From Verrucomicrobiales bacterium (GTDB lineage Bacteria > Verrucomicrobiota > Verrucomicrobiia > Verrucomicrobiales > DEV007): a DNA stretch of 64,000 nt. Each line of letters begins with the position of its first letter. Within the stretch, counting starts at the first letter, position 1. The notes beneath the pieces are model-generated. The model saw only the letters and a list, made by a program, of their open reading frames with translations. It did not search any database and was not told the origin of the DNA. The translations under genes and the position numbers were made by a program. The stretch is taken from NCBI GenBank assembly GCA_029213005.1, contig JARGPI010000004.1:186001-250000 (forward strand), written 5' to 3'. Shown here in pieces: positions 9,461 through 18,683 of this stretch.

Positions 9461-9502
9461 GATTGTACCCTGTACAATCCCAAACGGTACCCTGTACCGT
9501 TT
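9461..9502. repeat. GTAC-CCT-GTAC hairpin doublet, copy 1
   Basis: Two adjacent perfect short hairpins share the same core and CCT loop. GATTGTAC-CCT-GTACAATC is at 9461-9479 (8-bp stem) and AAACGGTAC-CCT-GTACCGTTT at 9482-9502 (9-bp stem). They sit between two converging genes and may act as a bidirectional terminator, but no T-tract follows. The same core occurs as a doublet at 23382-23416 and 55973-56011. Confidence 0.85.
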
Positions 9503-9514
9503 CATCAAACCATC

Positions 9515-10591
9515 CTATTCACTATCGCGGCGGCCTCCACCTGGAGGCCCTTTGCCGCCTCCGGGACCACGACCCGGAAAACCGCCTTCACCGGTTAGCT
9601 CCCGCAATTCCATCTGAGCTCTCATTTCGGCCCGGAAAGCCTCGCCCTCTTCACGGGAAACCCGGTCATCACCGTCTTTATCGGCGCGACCCATAAAATT
9701 CCACATTCTCTCAGGCACTTCGTCCTTGCCGAGCTGACCATCTTTATTTTTGTCCATCTCCTCCATGAACTGGCGACGACGCTCCGCGCGCTCTTCTTCG
9801 CTCATGTTCCGCCAGTCTTCCCCTTTGCCGCGGCCCTTACCTTTACCGAAATCCCCCTTGCCTCTCTCACGGCGACCTTCCTCGGACGGGGCGGGCTCCG
9901 TTTTATCAAGCAGTACCAACTCCTGCGGTTCACCCGGCAGCGCGCTGACATCAAATTTCATTACGACCTCGTCCCGGATCAAATCATCCGGTTTCCCGGG
10001 GAAACTGATTCCAAAATCCTGACGATTGATCGCGAATTCCGCTTCCATATCGAGCAGCGTTTCTTTCCCGCTGAACTCCAGTGTCGCCGGGAAGGTAATC
10101 TTCTTGGCGACGCCGTGCATGTCGAGAATCCCGGAGATATCATATTGATTGCCTTCTTTTAATACCGCCTCCTTCAGCTGAAACCTGGCGATAGGAAATT
10201 TCTCCACATCGAAAAAGTCTGCGGTTTTGAGATGCTCAGTCAGTTTCGGGTTATCCGAAAAAACCGATGCCATATCGACGGTCACAAAGTGTTTACCACC
10301 TGGAACCAGCTGAGAATCGGCAACTTCGAATTTACCGACAAAATTATTAAACCCGCCGTTGTGGCTGCCCGTCACCTTCGAGCCGACCCACTCAATTTTC
10401 GAAGTATCGGACAGGACAAAGGTTTTAACCTCCGCAGGTTCTGCAGGAGTGGCAGCCGATGCCTCCGATTCGGTAGAGACACTCTCGACCGATGCCTTGC
10501 TGACGTTGTCAGCCGGGTTGTCTGCGCAGCTCGATAAAAAGAGCGCGGTAAGGGCGGAAAAAACAGTGATTCCTTGTGACTTCATTTCCAT
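9515..10591 (-). CDS. YceI-domain lipoprotein with C-terminal EF-hands
   Basis: This 358-residue protein has a lipoprotein signal (LFLSSC, acylated Cys near residue 22). A YceI-like domain (about 55-225) is recognisable from DTSKIEWVGSKVTGSHNG, the KTADFFDVEKFPIARFQ motif and ITGxLxMHGVAKxITFP-like sequence (ISGILDMHGVAKKITFPA). YceI proteins are lipocalin-like barrels that bind isoprenoid-type lipids. The C-terminal part has two EF-hand-like calcium loops (DKNKDGQLGKDE and DKDGDDRVSREE) within a charged, Gly-rich tail. Start codons at 10591 or 10585 are equally possible. The combination with EF-hands is less common than YceI alone. Confidence 0.85.
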   Translation of the reverse strand: MEMKSQGITVFSALTALFLSSCADNPADNVSKASVESVSTESEASAATPAEPAEVKTFVLSDTSKIEWVGSKVTGSHNGGFNNFVGKFEVADSQLVPGGKHFVTVDMASVFSDNPKLTEHLKTADFFDVEKFPIARFQLKEAVLKEGNQYDISGILDMHGVAKKITFPATLEFSGKETLLDMEAEFAINRQDFGISFPGKPDDLIRDEVVMKFDVSALPGEPQELVLLDKTEPAPSEEGRRERGKGDFGKGKGRGKGEDWRNMSEEERAERRRQFMEEMDKNKDGQLGKDEVPERMWNFMGRADKDGDDRVSREEGEAFRAEMRAQMELRELTGEGGFPGRGPGGGKGPPGGGRRDSE

Positions 10592-10674
10592 AACAAAAAG
10601 GATGAACCCCTCAATCCGGGGAAAGTTCCAGTTTATAATCCCTCACCTTGCCGCCCGCAATATCAACCTCTAAG

Positions 10675-12138
10675 ATGGCGGGAATGAAACCAGTCTTCCT
10701 GATCATTCCGATCCTGTTTTTTGCCTTTGCGAGCGCCGCAGATTCTCCGAAAAACGTTCTTTTTATCGCCGTCGACGACCTTGCCGCCACTCTGGGATGC
10801 TTCGGAGATCCCATCGCAAAAACACCTCACATCGACCGGCTTGCCGCAGAGGGAGTTTTGTTCAAAAATGCCTACAACCAAATCCCGCTATGTAATCCCT
10901 CCCGCGCCTCAGTGATGACCGGACTACGGCCCGATCAGATTAAAGTTTACGATCTGGACCGTCACTTTCGCGAAGAACGCCCCGACGTCGTCACCCTCTC
11001 CCAACAATTTAAACACGCCGGCCATCGAACCGCCCGGGTCGGTAAAATTTACCACTACAACGTCCCCGCATCCATCGGAACCGACGGCTTCGATGATCCG
11101 CCATCCTGGGAGGAAACCTTCAACCCCTACGGCCGCGACAAACACGACGAGGCCCTGATTTTCAATGCCGAACCTCACCGCAAAATCAGCGCAGCCCTGA
11201 GCTGGCTCGCAGCCGATGGTACCGATGAGGAACAAACCGATGGAATGATCGCGACCCGGGCGATGGAGTGGATCGCCGAACACCGGGATGAGCCTTTTTT
11301 CCTCGGAGTCGGCTTTTTCCGTCCCCACACGCCATACGTCGCGCCGAAAAAATATTTCGACTGGTATCCCGTCGAGTCGCTGCGCCTGCCCTACGCTCCG
11401 GAGGATGATCGCGACGATATCCCCACAGCCGCGTTCGCCCATAACTGCCCGATTCCACATTACAACCTCGATGAACCAACGCTTCTCAAAGCGATTCAAG
11501 CCTACTATGCGACCGTTTCCTTTGTCGATGCTCAGATTGGGCGAATCATGGAAACCTTGAGAAGCAACGATCTTCTCGACAAGACAATCGTCGTTTTCTG
11601 GAGCGACCACGGCTATCACCTCGGGGAACATGGCGGAATTTGGCAGAAACGAACTCTGTTTGAGCCCTGCGCCGCAGCGCCTCTGATTATCAGTGTCCCG
11701 GGAGCCCGCGGGAACGGACAGATTTGCCGCAAAATCGTCGAGTTTACCGATATCTATCCAACGGTATCCGACGCAGGCGGCCTCGAAATACCGAAACACT
11801 GTGCCGGTCGCAGTTTGGTTCCGCTACTCAATGATCCCCTCGCCGAATGGGAGAACGAAGAAGCGGTCACTCAGATTTTGCGGCCCGCGGACGACCGCCT
11901 CAGCGAACCGGTGATGGGATGCAGCATCCGGACGCCAAGATGGCGATATACCGAATGGGCTGAAGGAGCAGAAGGCGTTGAGTTATACGACTATGATTCC
12001 GATCCCCGGGAATTTCGGAATCTCGCTATTAATCCCGATTCAGCGACCCAAAGCCTCATGAAGGAACTACAGATTCGTTTAAGAAAGAAAGCGAGCGGCA
12101 AAATTCCCGAAACACCTTTCAATCAGCCTCGGCTTTAA
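10675..12138 (+). CDS. Secreted sulfatase (iduronate-2-sulfatase-like)
   Basis: This type I sulfatase hydrolyses sulfate esters using a formylglycine made from Cys73 in the motif [12 protein letters not shown]. Metal-binding Asp34-Asp35 (FIAVDDL) and a C-terminal [11 protein letters not shown] motif are present. The stretch [22 protein letters not shown] and the overall layout resemble iduronate-2-sulfatase-like members. A signal peptide ([18 protein letters not shown]) follows the start. ATG codons at 10675 and 10684 both fit, and the upstream TTG at 10648 is less likely. No formylglycine-generating enzyme is encoded nearby. The natural substrate is probably an algal or animal sulfated polysaccharide, which is inference. 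Confidence 0.9.
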   Translation: MAGMKPVFLIIPILFFAFASAADSPKNVLFIAVDDLAATLGCFGDPIAKTPHIDRLAAEGVLFKNAYNQIPLCNPSRASVMTGLRPDQIKVYDLDRHFREERPDVVTLSQQFKHAGHRTARVGKIYHYNVPASIGTDGFDDPPSWEETFNPYGRDKHDEALIFNAEPHRKISAALSWLAADGTDEEQTDGMIATRAMEWIAEHRDEPFFLGVGFFRPHTPYVAPKKYFDWYPVESLRLPYAPEDDRDDIPTAAFAHNCPIPHYNLDEPTLLKAIQAYYATVSFVDAQIGRIMETLRSNDLLDKTIVVFWSDHGYHLGEHGGIWQKRTLFEPCAAAPLIISVPGARGNGQICRKIVEFTDIYPTVSDAGGLEIPKHCAGRSLVPLLNDPLAEWENEEAVTQILRPADDRLSEPVMGCSIRTPRWRYTEWAEGAEGVELYDYDSDPREFRNLAINPDSATQSLMKELQIRLRKKASGKIPETPFNQPRL

Positions 12139-12219
12139 CACCGGAGAAGCAGGTAAGACGGATCGATTTCCGGCTTATGCACTACAGAACCGGAATAAAA
12201 AAATAATCGACCATTTTTC

Positions 12220-12240
12220 GGGGATTTTCAAAAAATCCCC
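12220..12240. other. Perfect intergenic hairpin
   Basis: GGGGATTTT, loop CAA, AAAATCCCC forms a 9-bp perfect stem in the 211-nt gap between the sulfatase and the Cys-rich gene. No proper T-tract follows, so a terminator role is uncertain. It may instead lie in the leader or promoter zone of the downstream gene. Confidence 0.5.
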
Positions 12241-12349
12241 ATGATATCTTTGGGACCGACGTGTTGTAATTTGTGGTGTATTTGCCAGTAAGGACCTGGT
12301 TCCTTCGGCGCACCACGACTAATCCAAACCATAAAAAACAACCCAACCA

Positions 12350-12670
12350 ATGAATATTAAAAAACTCATCCTCCCCCTTCTCGCGATGACATTCGCATTC
12401 TCAATCCCCCAGGCTTTCGCGCAGGATGCCGAACCGGAAAAAGCTCCGGAATGCACCTGCAAAGATTGTCCGAAATGTGAAGAATGTGGCGGTTGCCAGT
12501 GCGGCGAGTGCGAATGCGAAGGCTGCGTTAAATGCACATGTGAGGACGGAAAAACCTCCGGCAAAAAATGCAGCAATTGCAAAGGTGAAGAATGCGAAGG
12601 CGAGTGTGACAGCAAAAAGGCCTGCACCAAATGCAAGGGCAAAACGCCGACTGAAAGCAGCGCAGAGTAA
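12350..12670 (+). CDS. Exported cysteine-rich peptide, metallothionein-like
   Basis: This 106-residue protein has a signal peptide (MNIKKLILPLLAMTFAFS, cleavage after AFA). The mature chain of about 80 residues contains 18 cysteines, nearly all in C-x-C, C-x2-C or C-x3-C spacing, alternating with Glu, Lys and Gly. The pattern fits metal-thiolate binding or a zinc-ribbon-like repeat rather than disulfide toxins. Known metallothioneins are cytoplasmic, so an exported version would be unusual. Its own terminator follows at 12712-12748. The function is inferred from composition only. Confidence 0.75.
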   Translation: MNIKKLILPLLAMTFAFSIPQAFAQDAEPEKAPECTCKDCPKCEECGGCQCGECECEGCVKCTCEDGKTSGKKCSNCKGEECEGECDSKKACTKCKGKTPTESSAE

Positions 12671-12711
12671 TCCCTCGTAACCCACTTCCGAACTATATCC
12701 CTTCACGGAAG

Positions 12712-12748
12712 CACCTCTTCGGGTCGATGATCTGAAGAGGTGTTTTTT
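12712..12748 (+). terminator. Terminator after the Cys-rich gene
   Basis: CACCTCTTC (12712-12720) pairs with GAAGAGGTG (12734-12742) and a T6 run follows. The T-run touches the stop codon of the converging DUF1552 gene. Confidence 0.85.
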
Positions 12749-14060
12749 ATATCAAATCAAACCGCCCCGTGCTATCCCCCATCCGGTCAACTTTGGTGCC
12801 GAATTTCTCCAGTAACGACAAATATAAATTAGTCATCGGAACCGCTGAGTCAGTCTTAATGTGGCGTCCTTTCCGCAAACTGCCGCCTCCGCCACCGGCA
12901 AGGATCACCGGCAGGTTGTCATGATCGTGCCGATTCCCGTCGCTGATTCCGCCGCCATATACAATCATCGACTGGTCCAGCAAATTCGCCCCGGTGTGAT
13001 CGCGGGTTTGTTTCATCCGTTCAAGGAAGTAGGCAAACTGCTCGACGTAAAATTTATCGATCTTCTTCAGCTTGGCGATCTTTTCTTTATCCTCACGATG
13101 GTGTGACAAGCCGTGGTGACTGTCCGGCACGCCGATATCCCGAAAGCTCCGGTTACTACCATCGTGCGCCACAAGGAAACTGGCTACCCGGGTGGTATCA
13201 CTCTGAAAAGCCATCAACATCAAATCATACATGATTCGAATATGGGCGTCATAGTCAGAAGGTATTCCTTTCGGCTTTTCCCCCATCGGGAGCTGGGCGG
13301 TAAATTTCTCCGCATTCTCGATCTTTTGCTCCACTTCACGGACCCCGTTTAAATACTCATCTATCTTCTGCGAATCGGCGTACCCCAAATTACGCTGATA
13401 GCTTTTCGCATCATCCATCACATAGTCGAGGAGGCTTTTGCGGTGGGCAATTCGCTTGGCCCGGCTGGCTTTATCCTCATTGGAGAACTCACTGCCAAAT
13501 AACTTTTCAAATACCAGACGCGGATCGATTTCGGGAGCCAGAGGCATTGTCGGGCTGCTCCACGAAAAGTTGAACTGATAGGCACAACTGTAACCCGAAT
13601 CGCACCGTCCCGCTTTCCGAACCGTGTCGCAACCGAGTTGCAGGGAATTTAACTTGGTCTGCCCCTTTACGCCGGCAGCGGCGAGTTGATCGACCGACAC
13701 CCCGAGTTTGATATCCGCCCCCGCCGTCTTTCGCGCCTGCATCCCTGTCAGAAAGGTCGCAGTAGCCCTGGCGTGATCTCCCCCGCCATCGCCGTTCGGT
13801 TCGGCTTTGTCATGAGCCAGCCCGGTAATGACCTGAAGATCACCTTGCACTTTGCTCAGGGATTGTAACGTCTCCGTTAATTTCCAGCGATCGCCCGTGT
13901 CTTTCGGCGTCCACTTCGGCATGATGATTCCATTCGGAGTATAGACGTAAGCCATCCGGAGAGGACTTTTCGTCGCGCCGAAGACCTCAAGTGACGGCAG
14001 GAACACGCTGGCTCCGAGTCCTTTCAGAAAATGACGGCGATTCCCTTTTGAATTCATCAT
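12747..14060 (-). CDS. DUF1552 secreted protein
   Basis: This 437-residue protein has a Tat-like start (NRRHFLKGLGASVFLPSLEVFG). It has the hallmarks of DUF1552, a sulfatase-superfamily-like family abundant in Planctomycetota and Verrucomicrobiota: YVYTPNGIIMPKWTPKDTG, DLQVITGLAHDKAE, GGGDHARATATFLTG, and the C-terminal MIVYGGGISDGNRHDHDNLPVILAGGG. The clustered His/Asp residues look like a metal site. DUF1552 genes often lie beside a large DUF1592/DUF1588-type cytochrome protein, but none is present here, so this is an orphan. Its biochemical role is unknown. Confidence 0.9.
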   Translation of the reverse strand: MMNSKGNRRHFLKGLGASVFLPSLEVFGATKSPLRMAYVYTPNGIIMPKWTPKDTGDRWKLTETLQSLSKVQGDLQVITGLAHDKAEPNGDGGGDHARATATFLTGMQARKTAGADIKLGVSVDQLAAAGVKGQTKLNSLQLGCDTVRKAGRCDSGYSCAYQFNFSWSSPTMPLAPEIDPRLVFEKLFGSEFSNEDKASRAKRIAHRKSLLDYVMDDAKSYQRNLGYADSQKIDEYLNGVREVEQKIENAEKFTAQLPMGEKPKGIPSDYDAHIRIMYDLMLMAFQSDTTRVASFLVAHDGSNRSFRDIGVPDSHHGLSHHREDKEKIAKLKKIDKFYVEQFAYFLERMKQTRDHTGANLLDQSMIVYGGGISDGNRHDHDNLPVILAGGGGGSLRKGRHIKTDSAVPMTNLYLSLLEKFGTKVDRMGDSTGRFDLI

Positions 14061-14148
14061 GCCCCCAGAGTCGCCGCCCCTTGCCAGACCTCAATTAGCG
14101 CATCCCGGTAAACTTGCATGAATCCACGTTTCGTTCTAGCCTCGAAGG

Positions 14149-14613
14149 ATGAATTCCCAATCCTTCCTTTTACTGGTCAGTGCGTTCCTGCTTATCTCCT
14201 GCGATAAAATTCCGCTGCCGGATACTGATCGAAACGCCAATTTTCTGGTAGGAACCTGGATCATAGATCGCGAGAAGACGATGGAAGCGCTGAAATCAAA
14301 TATGGTCGGTGAGAAAGTCGATGGTCTCGCCGGGCAACTCGCTGCGGTGGCCATCCAGAAATCAGCCGAAAAACTGATTACTCCGATGGATAACGTGAAA
14401 TACACCTTCACCGAAACCGAATACAGCGAGAAAGTCGCAGGTTACGATGGGCAGATCAAAACCTATGAAGTGATCGCCCGCCCCGATGCCGACACGATCA
14501 AGACAAAAGATGAAAAGGGCGTCGTCAACGAATACCATCGGGAAGGGCTCAACATCTGGTATAACATTCGCGGTCAGAAAAATTTAAAGATCTACCTACG
14601 AGCCTCCAACTGA
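14149..14613 (+). CDS. Putative lipoprotein of unknown function
   Basis: This 154-residue protein has a lipoprotein signal (MNSQSFLLLVSAFLLISC). The sequence NANFLVGTWIIDREKTMEAL followed by KYTFTETEYSEKVAG is typical of small lipocalin-like or copper-resistance-like periplasmic domains that begin with a GTW motif. No firm family assignment is possible. It is transcribed away from the DUF1552 gene and precedes the DUF2851 gene by about 30 nt, so the two may share an mRNA. Confidence 0.65.
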   Translation: MNSQSFLLLVSAFLLISCDKIPLPDTDRNANFLVGTWIIDREKTMEALKSNMVGEKVDGLAGQLAAVAIQKSAEKLITPMDNVKYTFTETEYSEKVAGYDGQIKTYEVIARPDADTIKTKDEKGVVNEYHREGLNIWYNIRGQKNLKIYLRASN

Positions 14614-14643
14614 CACCGCGGGTAATCTGAGCTAGTGTGGCAG

Positions 14644-16050
14644 ATGTCGATCGTCCCCTTTCCCGATGGCGCTGAGAAATATGACAACTTTCGTGAGTCC
14701 CTTCTCGGCTCGCCCTCAGTGCTAAACGAACCGAAAATCCTCGAGATTCCGGAGATGGATCTCCAGGCGATGTGGTTCGGCGGCGAATTCGGCCGGGAAT
14801 TCACGGGCACTCAGGGCGAGAAAATCGAAATCGTCCAATTCGGTCACTGGAACCACAGCTCGGGGCCGGACTTTACGGAAACAGCGGTCAAAATCGATGG
14901 CGAACTCTGTCGGGGAGATATCGAAATCGAACTGGATTCCAAAAGCTGGGAACAGCACGGCCACGGTGCCAACGATGCTTTCGACGGCGTAATTCTACAT
15001 ATATTTCTTAACGAAAGCAGTGACGAATTCTATACCCGGAATTCCCGTCACGAATCGGTGCCACAACTCAAGCTGGATCAAAATTTGCTCCTCTACGCCC
15101 GGGCCCGCGACCTGCCGGAGGCCTTTCCCGGTCGCTGCCTCGCCCCGCTTCACGACATGTCGGACGAAGCGGTCGCATCCCTACTTGAATCGGCCGCGCA
15201 GTTCCGCGCCCGGATGAAATATGACCGGCTCAAAGCCATGGCGGACTCCACCTCGGCGCGGCAGACGATTTTTCAGGCCATCTGTGAAGCACTTGGCTTT
15301 CGCTACAACAAAACCGCGATGGCCATCCTATCCCAGCGGAACCCCCTGCCCGATTTGCTATCACTCAACCCTGCGGAGCGAGAAGCCCGAATTTTCGGTG
15401 CGGCCGGTTTTATGGAAACGGAAAGCTATCACTCCTCGCTCTCGGAAGACGCTTCGGCTTATTTAAAAACGCTCTGGTCGCATTGGTGGAAAGTGAGACC
15501 GGAAGTCGAGCCGGAAACTGAGGATCGGAAAATCCAGTGGAAGCTGTCCGGCACCCGCCCCATGAACCATCCCCAGCGGCGGGTCGGAGCGCTCGCGGCA
15601 GTTCTGAATCGCTGGCATCTTCTCACCGTGATCTGGGAACGCCCCGGGGAAGATCTCGAGAAGAAATGGGAAACCCGCTGCGATGAGCTGAGTCACGATT
15701 ACTGGGAGAATCACTACACCTTGAATTCGAAACCGTCCAAATCGCCGATGAAACTGATCGGAAAGGACCGTCAGCGCGATATCCTCGGCAACGTGATTTT
15801 TCCCTGGTGCCTCGGGCGACATCAGGATCTCTGGTCGACCTTTGCCGAAATGGGTGGTGTTGATTCCAATGAAAAACTCCGCAGGGCCCAGCTCCGGTTA
15901 TTTGGGGAAGGCTCCCCGGAAGCCAAGAAATTCTCGCGGAAATATTTTCAGCAACAGGCTCTCCTTCAGATTTATCACGATTTCTGCCTCGAAGACGCTT
16001 CCGAATGCCGGGATTGCCCCTTTCCCGAACAACTCAAGCAGTGGCAGTAG
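14644..16050 (+). CDS. DUF2851 family protein
   Basis: This is a soluble protein of about 468 residues. The N-terminal MWFGGEFGREFTGTQGEKIEIVQFGHWNHSSGPDFTETAVKIDG, then GDIEIELDSKSWEQHGH and FDGVILHIFLN, are diagnostic of DUF2851, a family of uncharacterised proteins with nuclease-like fold features found in Bacteroidota and Verrucomicrobiota. A cysteine motif (CLEDASECRDCPF) ends the protein, as in relatives. ATG at 14644 is preferred over the upstream GTG at 14635. Function is unknown. Confidence 0.85.
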   Translation: MSIVPFPDGAEKYDNFRESLLGSPSVLNEPKILEIPEMDLQAMWFGGEFGREFTGTQGEKIEIVQFGHWNHSSGPDFTETAVKIDGELCRGDIEIELDSKSWEQHGHGANDAFDGVILHIFLNESSDEFYTRNSRHESVPQLKLDQNLLLYARARDLPEAFPGRCLAPLHDMSDEAVASLLESAAQFRARMKYDRLKAMADSTSARQTIFQAICEALGFRYNKTAMAILSQRNPLPDLLSLNPAEREARIFGAAGFMETESYHSSLSEDASAYLKTLWSHWWKVRPEVEPETEDRKIQWKLSGTRPMNHPQRRVGALAAVLNRWHLLTVIWERPGEDLEKKWETRCDELSHDYWENHYTLNSKPSKSPMKLIGKDRQRDILGNVIFPWCLGRHQDLWSTFAEMGGVDSNEKLRRAQLRLFGEGSPEAKKFSRKYFQQQALLQIYHDFCLEDASECRDCPFPEQLKQWQ

Positions 16051-16141
16051 TCAAATCACTCCCGAAATCCCTGAAAAAAACGTTGCCCAAACGCCAACTT
16101 ACGACTTTTTAGGGCTGCAATTATCAGATAACTAAAAGATC

Positions 16142-17374
16142 ATGGCTCGAATTAACGATAACTTCCTCAAACTCAAGGCTGGATACCTTTTTCCGGAAAT
16201 CGCCCGCCGGGTGAATGCCTACACCACAGCAAATCCTGATGCGGCAAAGAAACTGATCCGCTGCGGAATCGGCGATGTTACCGAGCCACTTCCCGAATCC
16301 GTCCGCCAGGCGATGCACGATGCCGTCGACGAACAGGGAAATCGCGAGACCTTCCGCGGCTATGGTCCGGAACAGGGCTATGATTTCCTTCGCGAAGCGA
16401 TTGCGGAAAACCAGTTCAAAGAAGTCGGTATCTCCGCTGATGAAATCTTCATCTCCGATGGCTCGAAGTGTGACACCGGAAACATTCTCGACATCTTCGG
16501 CCCCGGAAACAAAATCGCGATCACCGACCCGGTTTATCCCGTTTACGTTGATACCAACGTGATGGCTGGCAACACCGGCGATGCAGACAGCAACGGAGCT
16601 TACGAAGGTCTCGTATACCTTCCCTGCACGGCGGAAAACCAGTTTGTGCCGGCGATTCCGGAGGAGAAAGTCGATCTGATTTACCTCTGCTACCCGAACA
16701 ATCCGACCGGAGCCACCGCAACCCGCGACCAGCTTGAAGCCTGGGTGAAATACGCTCGCGAAAACAAAGCGATCATCCTCTATGATGCGGCTTACGAAGC
16801 GTTTGTTCAGGAAAGCGACGTTCCAAAATCAATTTTCGAAATCGAGGGTGCCAAAGAGTGCGCCATGGAATTCCGCAGCTTTTCGAAAAACGGCGGATTC
16901 ACAGGAGTTCGCTGTGCCTACGTGATCATTCCGAAAGCCCTCAAAGGAACCACCGAAGACGGAACCGAAGTTCCGATTCATCAACTTTGGTCCCGCCGCC
17001 ACAGCACCAAATTCAACGGTGCCAGCTACCCCGTGCAGCGCGGAGCTGCCGCCGTTTTCTCCGAGCAGGGCAAAAAGGAAGTCGCCGATCTGATCGAACA
17101 CTACATGGGCAACGCCAAACTGCTTCGCGAAGCCTGCGAAAAACTGGGACTTCAGGTCTTCGGTGGAATCAATGCACCCTACGTTTGGGTGGGATGTCCT
17201 GAAAGTGTGGATTCCTGGGGCATGTTTGACCGCATGCTCGAAGAAGCCAATGTGGTCATCACTCCCGGAGCGGGATTTGGAGCAGCCGGTGAAGGTTACT
17301 TTCGGATCTCCGCCTTCAACAGTCGTGAAAACGTTGAAGAAGTTTGCCGCCGTATCGCGGAAAACCTCGGTTAA
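16142..17374 (+). CDS. dapL: LL-diaminopimelate aminotransferase
   Basis: This PLP enzyme converts tetrahydrodipicolinate directly to LL-diaminopimelate for lysine and peptidoglycan synthesis, bypassing the succinylase and acetylase routes. It has 410 residues, like characterised DapL proteins. The sequence [12 protein letters not shown], then [34 protein letters not shown] and [17 protein letters not shown] are family signatures. The PLP-binding lysine lies in [11 protein letters not shown]. The pathway is typical of plants, Chlamydiae and Verrucomicrobiota, which supports the proposed taxonomy. No other lysine genes are in the window. A hairpin terminator follows. Confidence 0.96.
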   Translation: MARINDNFLKLKAGYLFPEIARRVNAYTTANPDAAKKLIRCGIGDVTEPLPESVRQAMHDAVDEQGNRETFRGYGPEQGYDFLREAIAENQFKEVGISADEIFISDGSKCDTGNILDIFGPGNKIAITDPVYPVYVDTNVMAGNTGDADSNGAYEGLVYLPCTAENQFVPAIPEEKVDLIYLCYPNNPTGATATRDQLEAWVKYARENKAIILYDAAYEAFVQESDVPKSIFEIEGAKECAMEFRSFSKNGGFTGVRCAYVIIPKALKGTTEDGTEVPIHQLWSRRHSTKFNGASYPVQRGAAAVFSEQGKKEVADLIEHYMGNAKLLREACEKLGLQVFGGINAPYVWVGCPESVDSWGMFDRMLEEANVVITPGAGFGAAGEGYFRISAFNSRENVEEVCRRIAENLG

Positions 17375-17389
17375 ATTCATTTCGCTAGC

Positions 17390-17413
17390 AGCCACCTCAA
17401 CTTCGAGGTGGCT
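17390..17413. terminator. Hairpin between dapL and a converging sigma-factor gene
   Basis: AGCCACCTC (17390-17398), loop AACTTC, GAGGTGGCT (17405-17413). The following CCCTTTCCCC is a poor T-tract. The stem resembles the stems of the terminators at 58849 and 59843. Confidence 0.65.
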
Positions 17414-17431
17414 CCCTTTCCCCTGCCGAAA

Positions 17432-18028
17432 CTACTCCTCTTCGGTTTCGACAGTATCTTTCAATTTCGCCAATCCACGGCGGATCCGGGCTTTGACTGT
17501 TCCCAGCGGCTCACCGAGCAACCGGGCAATTTCTTTCTGAGTCAGCCCTTCAAAATAGGACAACTCGATCGCTTCCCGCTGCACCGGAGTGAGTTCCAAA
17601 ATCGCGCTTCGAACCGCACGGCAGGCATCGCGGCGAGTCGCCGCCTGACTTCCGTTGATAGCGGTTTGCATCTGGGGATTCACCGTCTGCTCGTCGTTGA
17701 ACCCGTCGCGCAACTTTGCCCGGCGCTGCTTCATCCGAATGCGGTCGATCGCCCGGTTCCTCGCCATTGAATTTAGCCAGGTCACAGGGCGACCCCGGTT
17801 TTCATGAAACTGATTCGCCTTCCTCCAGAGTGAGAAGAACACCTCCTGGAGGACTTCCTCCGCGTCACAGTGATCGTTCAGCACTTTAAAAATCGTTGCG
17901 TAGAGAAGGCCTTCATACCGGTCGTGCACTCTTTGGAAAGCGTCCCGGTCGCCGTTCGCGATGCCCGCGATGTCTCGCGCATCCGCTTCGTCATTATATT
18001 CACGCTCAACTAGACCTATTGTTTCCAT
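17432..18028 (-). CDS. ECF-type RNA polymerase sigma factor
   Basis: This 198-residue group 4 sigma-70 factor shows region 2 as LLYATIFKVLNDHCDAEEVLQEVFFSLWRKA and RPVTWLNSMARNRAIDRIR. Region 4 is LELTPVQREAIELSYFEGLTQKEIARLLGEPLGTVKARIRRGLAKL. No anti-sigma gene adjoins it: upstream lies the divergent rlmH, downstream the converging dapL. The regulon and signal are unknown. The SigK-like pattern of regions 2 and 4 is clear. Confidence 0.92.
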   Translation of the reverse strand: METIGLVEREYNDEADARDIAGIANGDRDAFQRVHDRYEGLLYATIFKVLNDHCDAEEVLQEVFFSLWRKANQFHENRGRPVTWLNSMARNRAIDRIRMKQRRAKLRDGFNDEQTVNPQMQTAINGSQAATRRDACRAVRSAILELTPVQREAIELSYFEGLTQKEIARLLGEPLGTVKARIRRGLAKLKDTVETEEE

Positions 18029-18169
18029 GATGAGAATAACTTATTTTGGAAACAAATTTGGTCAAAACGTTTGTTGATAAGAATTTCTAATCTTATGAAA
18101 TTGTTATATTAGCTGGAGGATTAGAGTCAGCTTGCGAAAAACCAATCTCCCCACAGTTTCTACGGCAGA

Positions 18170-18610
18170 ATGAAGTGGCAGATCCTTTCCATCGGCAAAC
18201 CCTCGTTGAGCTATGCCAAAGCCGGTATCGACGAGTATTCCAGGCGCTTGCGCCGGTATACGAGACTGGAAATGAAGCAGCAGAAAGAAGCGGGGGCAGA
18301 GAAAAACAGCCGCTACCTGCTGGATGCCTCGGAAGGGTCAATTCGTATTGTGCTCGATGAACGGGGCAAAAAGCTCACCACCCGGGATTTCGAATCGGAG
18401 GTTCAAACCTGGCAAAACGATGCCGTAAAATCCGTTTCGTTTTTGATCGGCGGAGCCGATGGCCACACCAAAGAGGTTCGGGATTCCGCGGATCGCATCT
18501 GGTCGCTGAGTGGTTTCACCCTCCAACACGAGTTGGCTCTGGTCGTCCTGCTGGAACAAATCTACCGGGTCCATACCTTGCTGAAAGGCGAGCCCTATCA
18601 CCGGGATTGA
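18170..18610 (+). CDS. rlmH: 23S rRNA (pseudouridine(1915)-N(3))-methyltransferase RlmH
   Basis: This SPOUT-class methyltransferase modifies pseudouridine 1915 in helix 69 of 23S rRNA. At 146 residues it is slightly shorter than the E. coli enzyme (155). Recognisable parts are the N-terminal MKWQILSIGKP...YAKAGIDEYSRRLRRY, IVLDERGKKLTTRDF, and the knotted SAM site VSFLIGGADGH with the C-terminal LVVLLEQIYRVHTLLKGEPYHRD, in which the final YH is conserved. It is followed on the same strand by two further genes. Confidence 0.94.
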   Translation: MKWQILSIGKPSLSYAKAGIDEYSRRLRRYTRLEMKQQKEAGAEKNSRYLLDASEGSIRIVLDERGKKLTTRDFESEVQTWQNDAVKSVSFLIGGADGHTKEVRDSADRIWSLSGFTLQHELALVVLLEQIYRVHTLLKGEPYHRD

Positions 18611-18683
18611 CCCTCCATTCTCCGGACCTGCACGAAAGACTTGTGCGGTACCGGTTTAGGCGGTTCTCTAAAGGCAACTTAAT

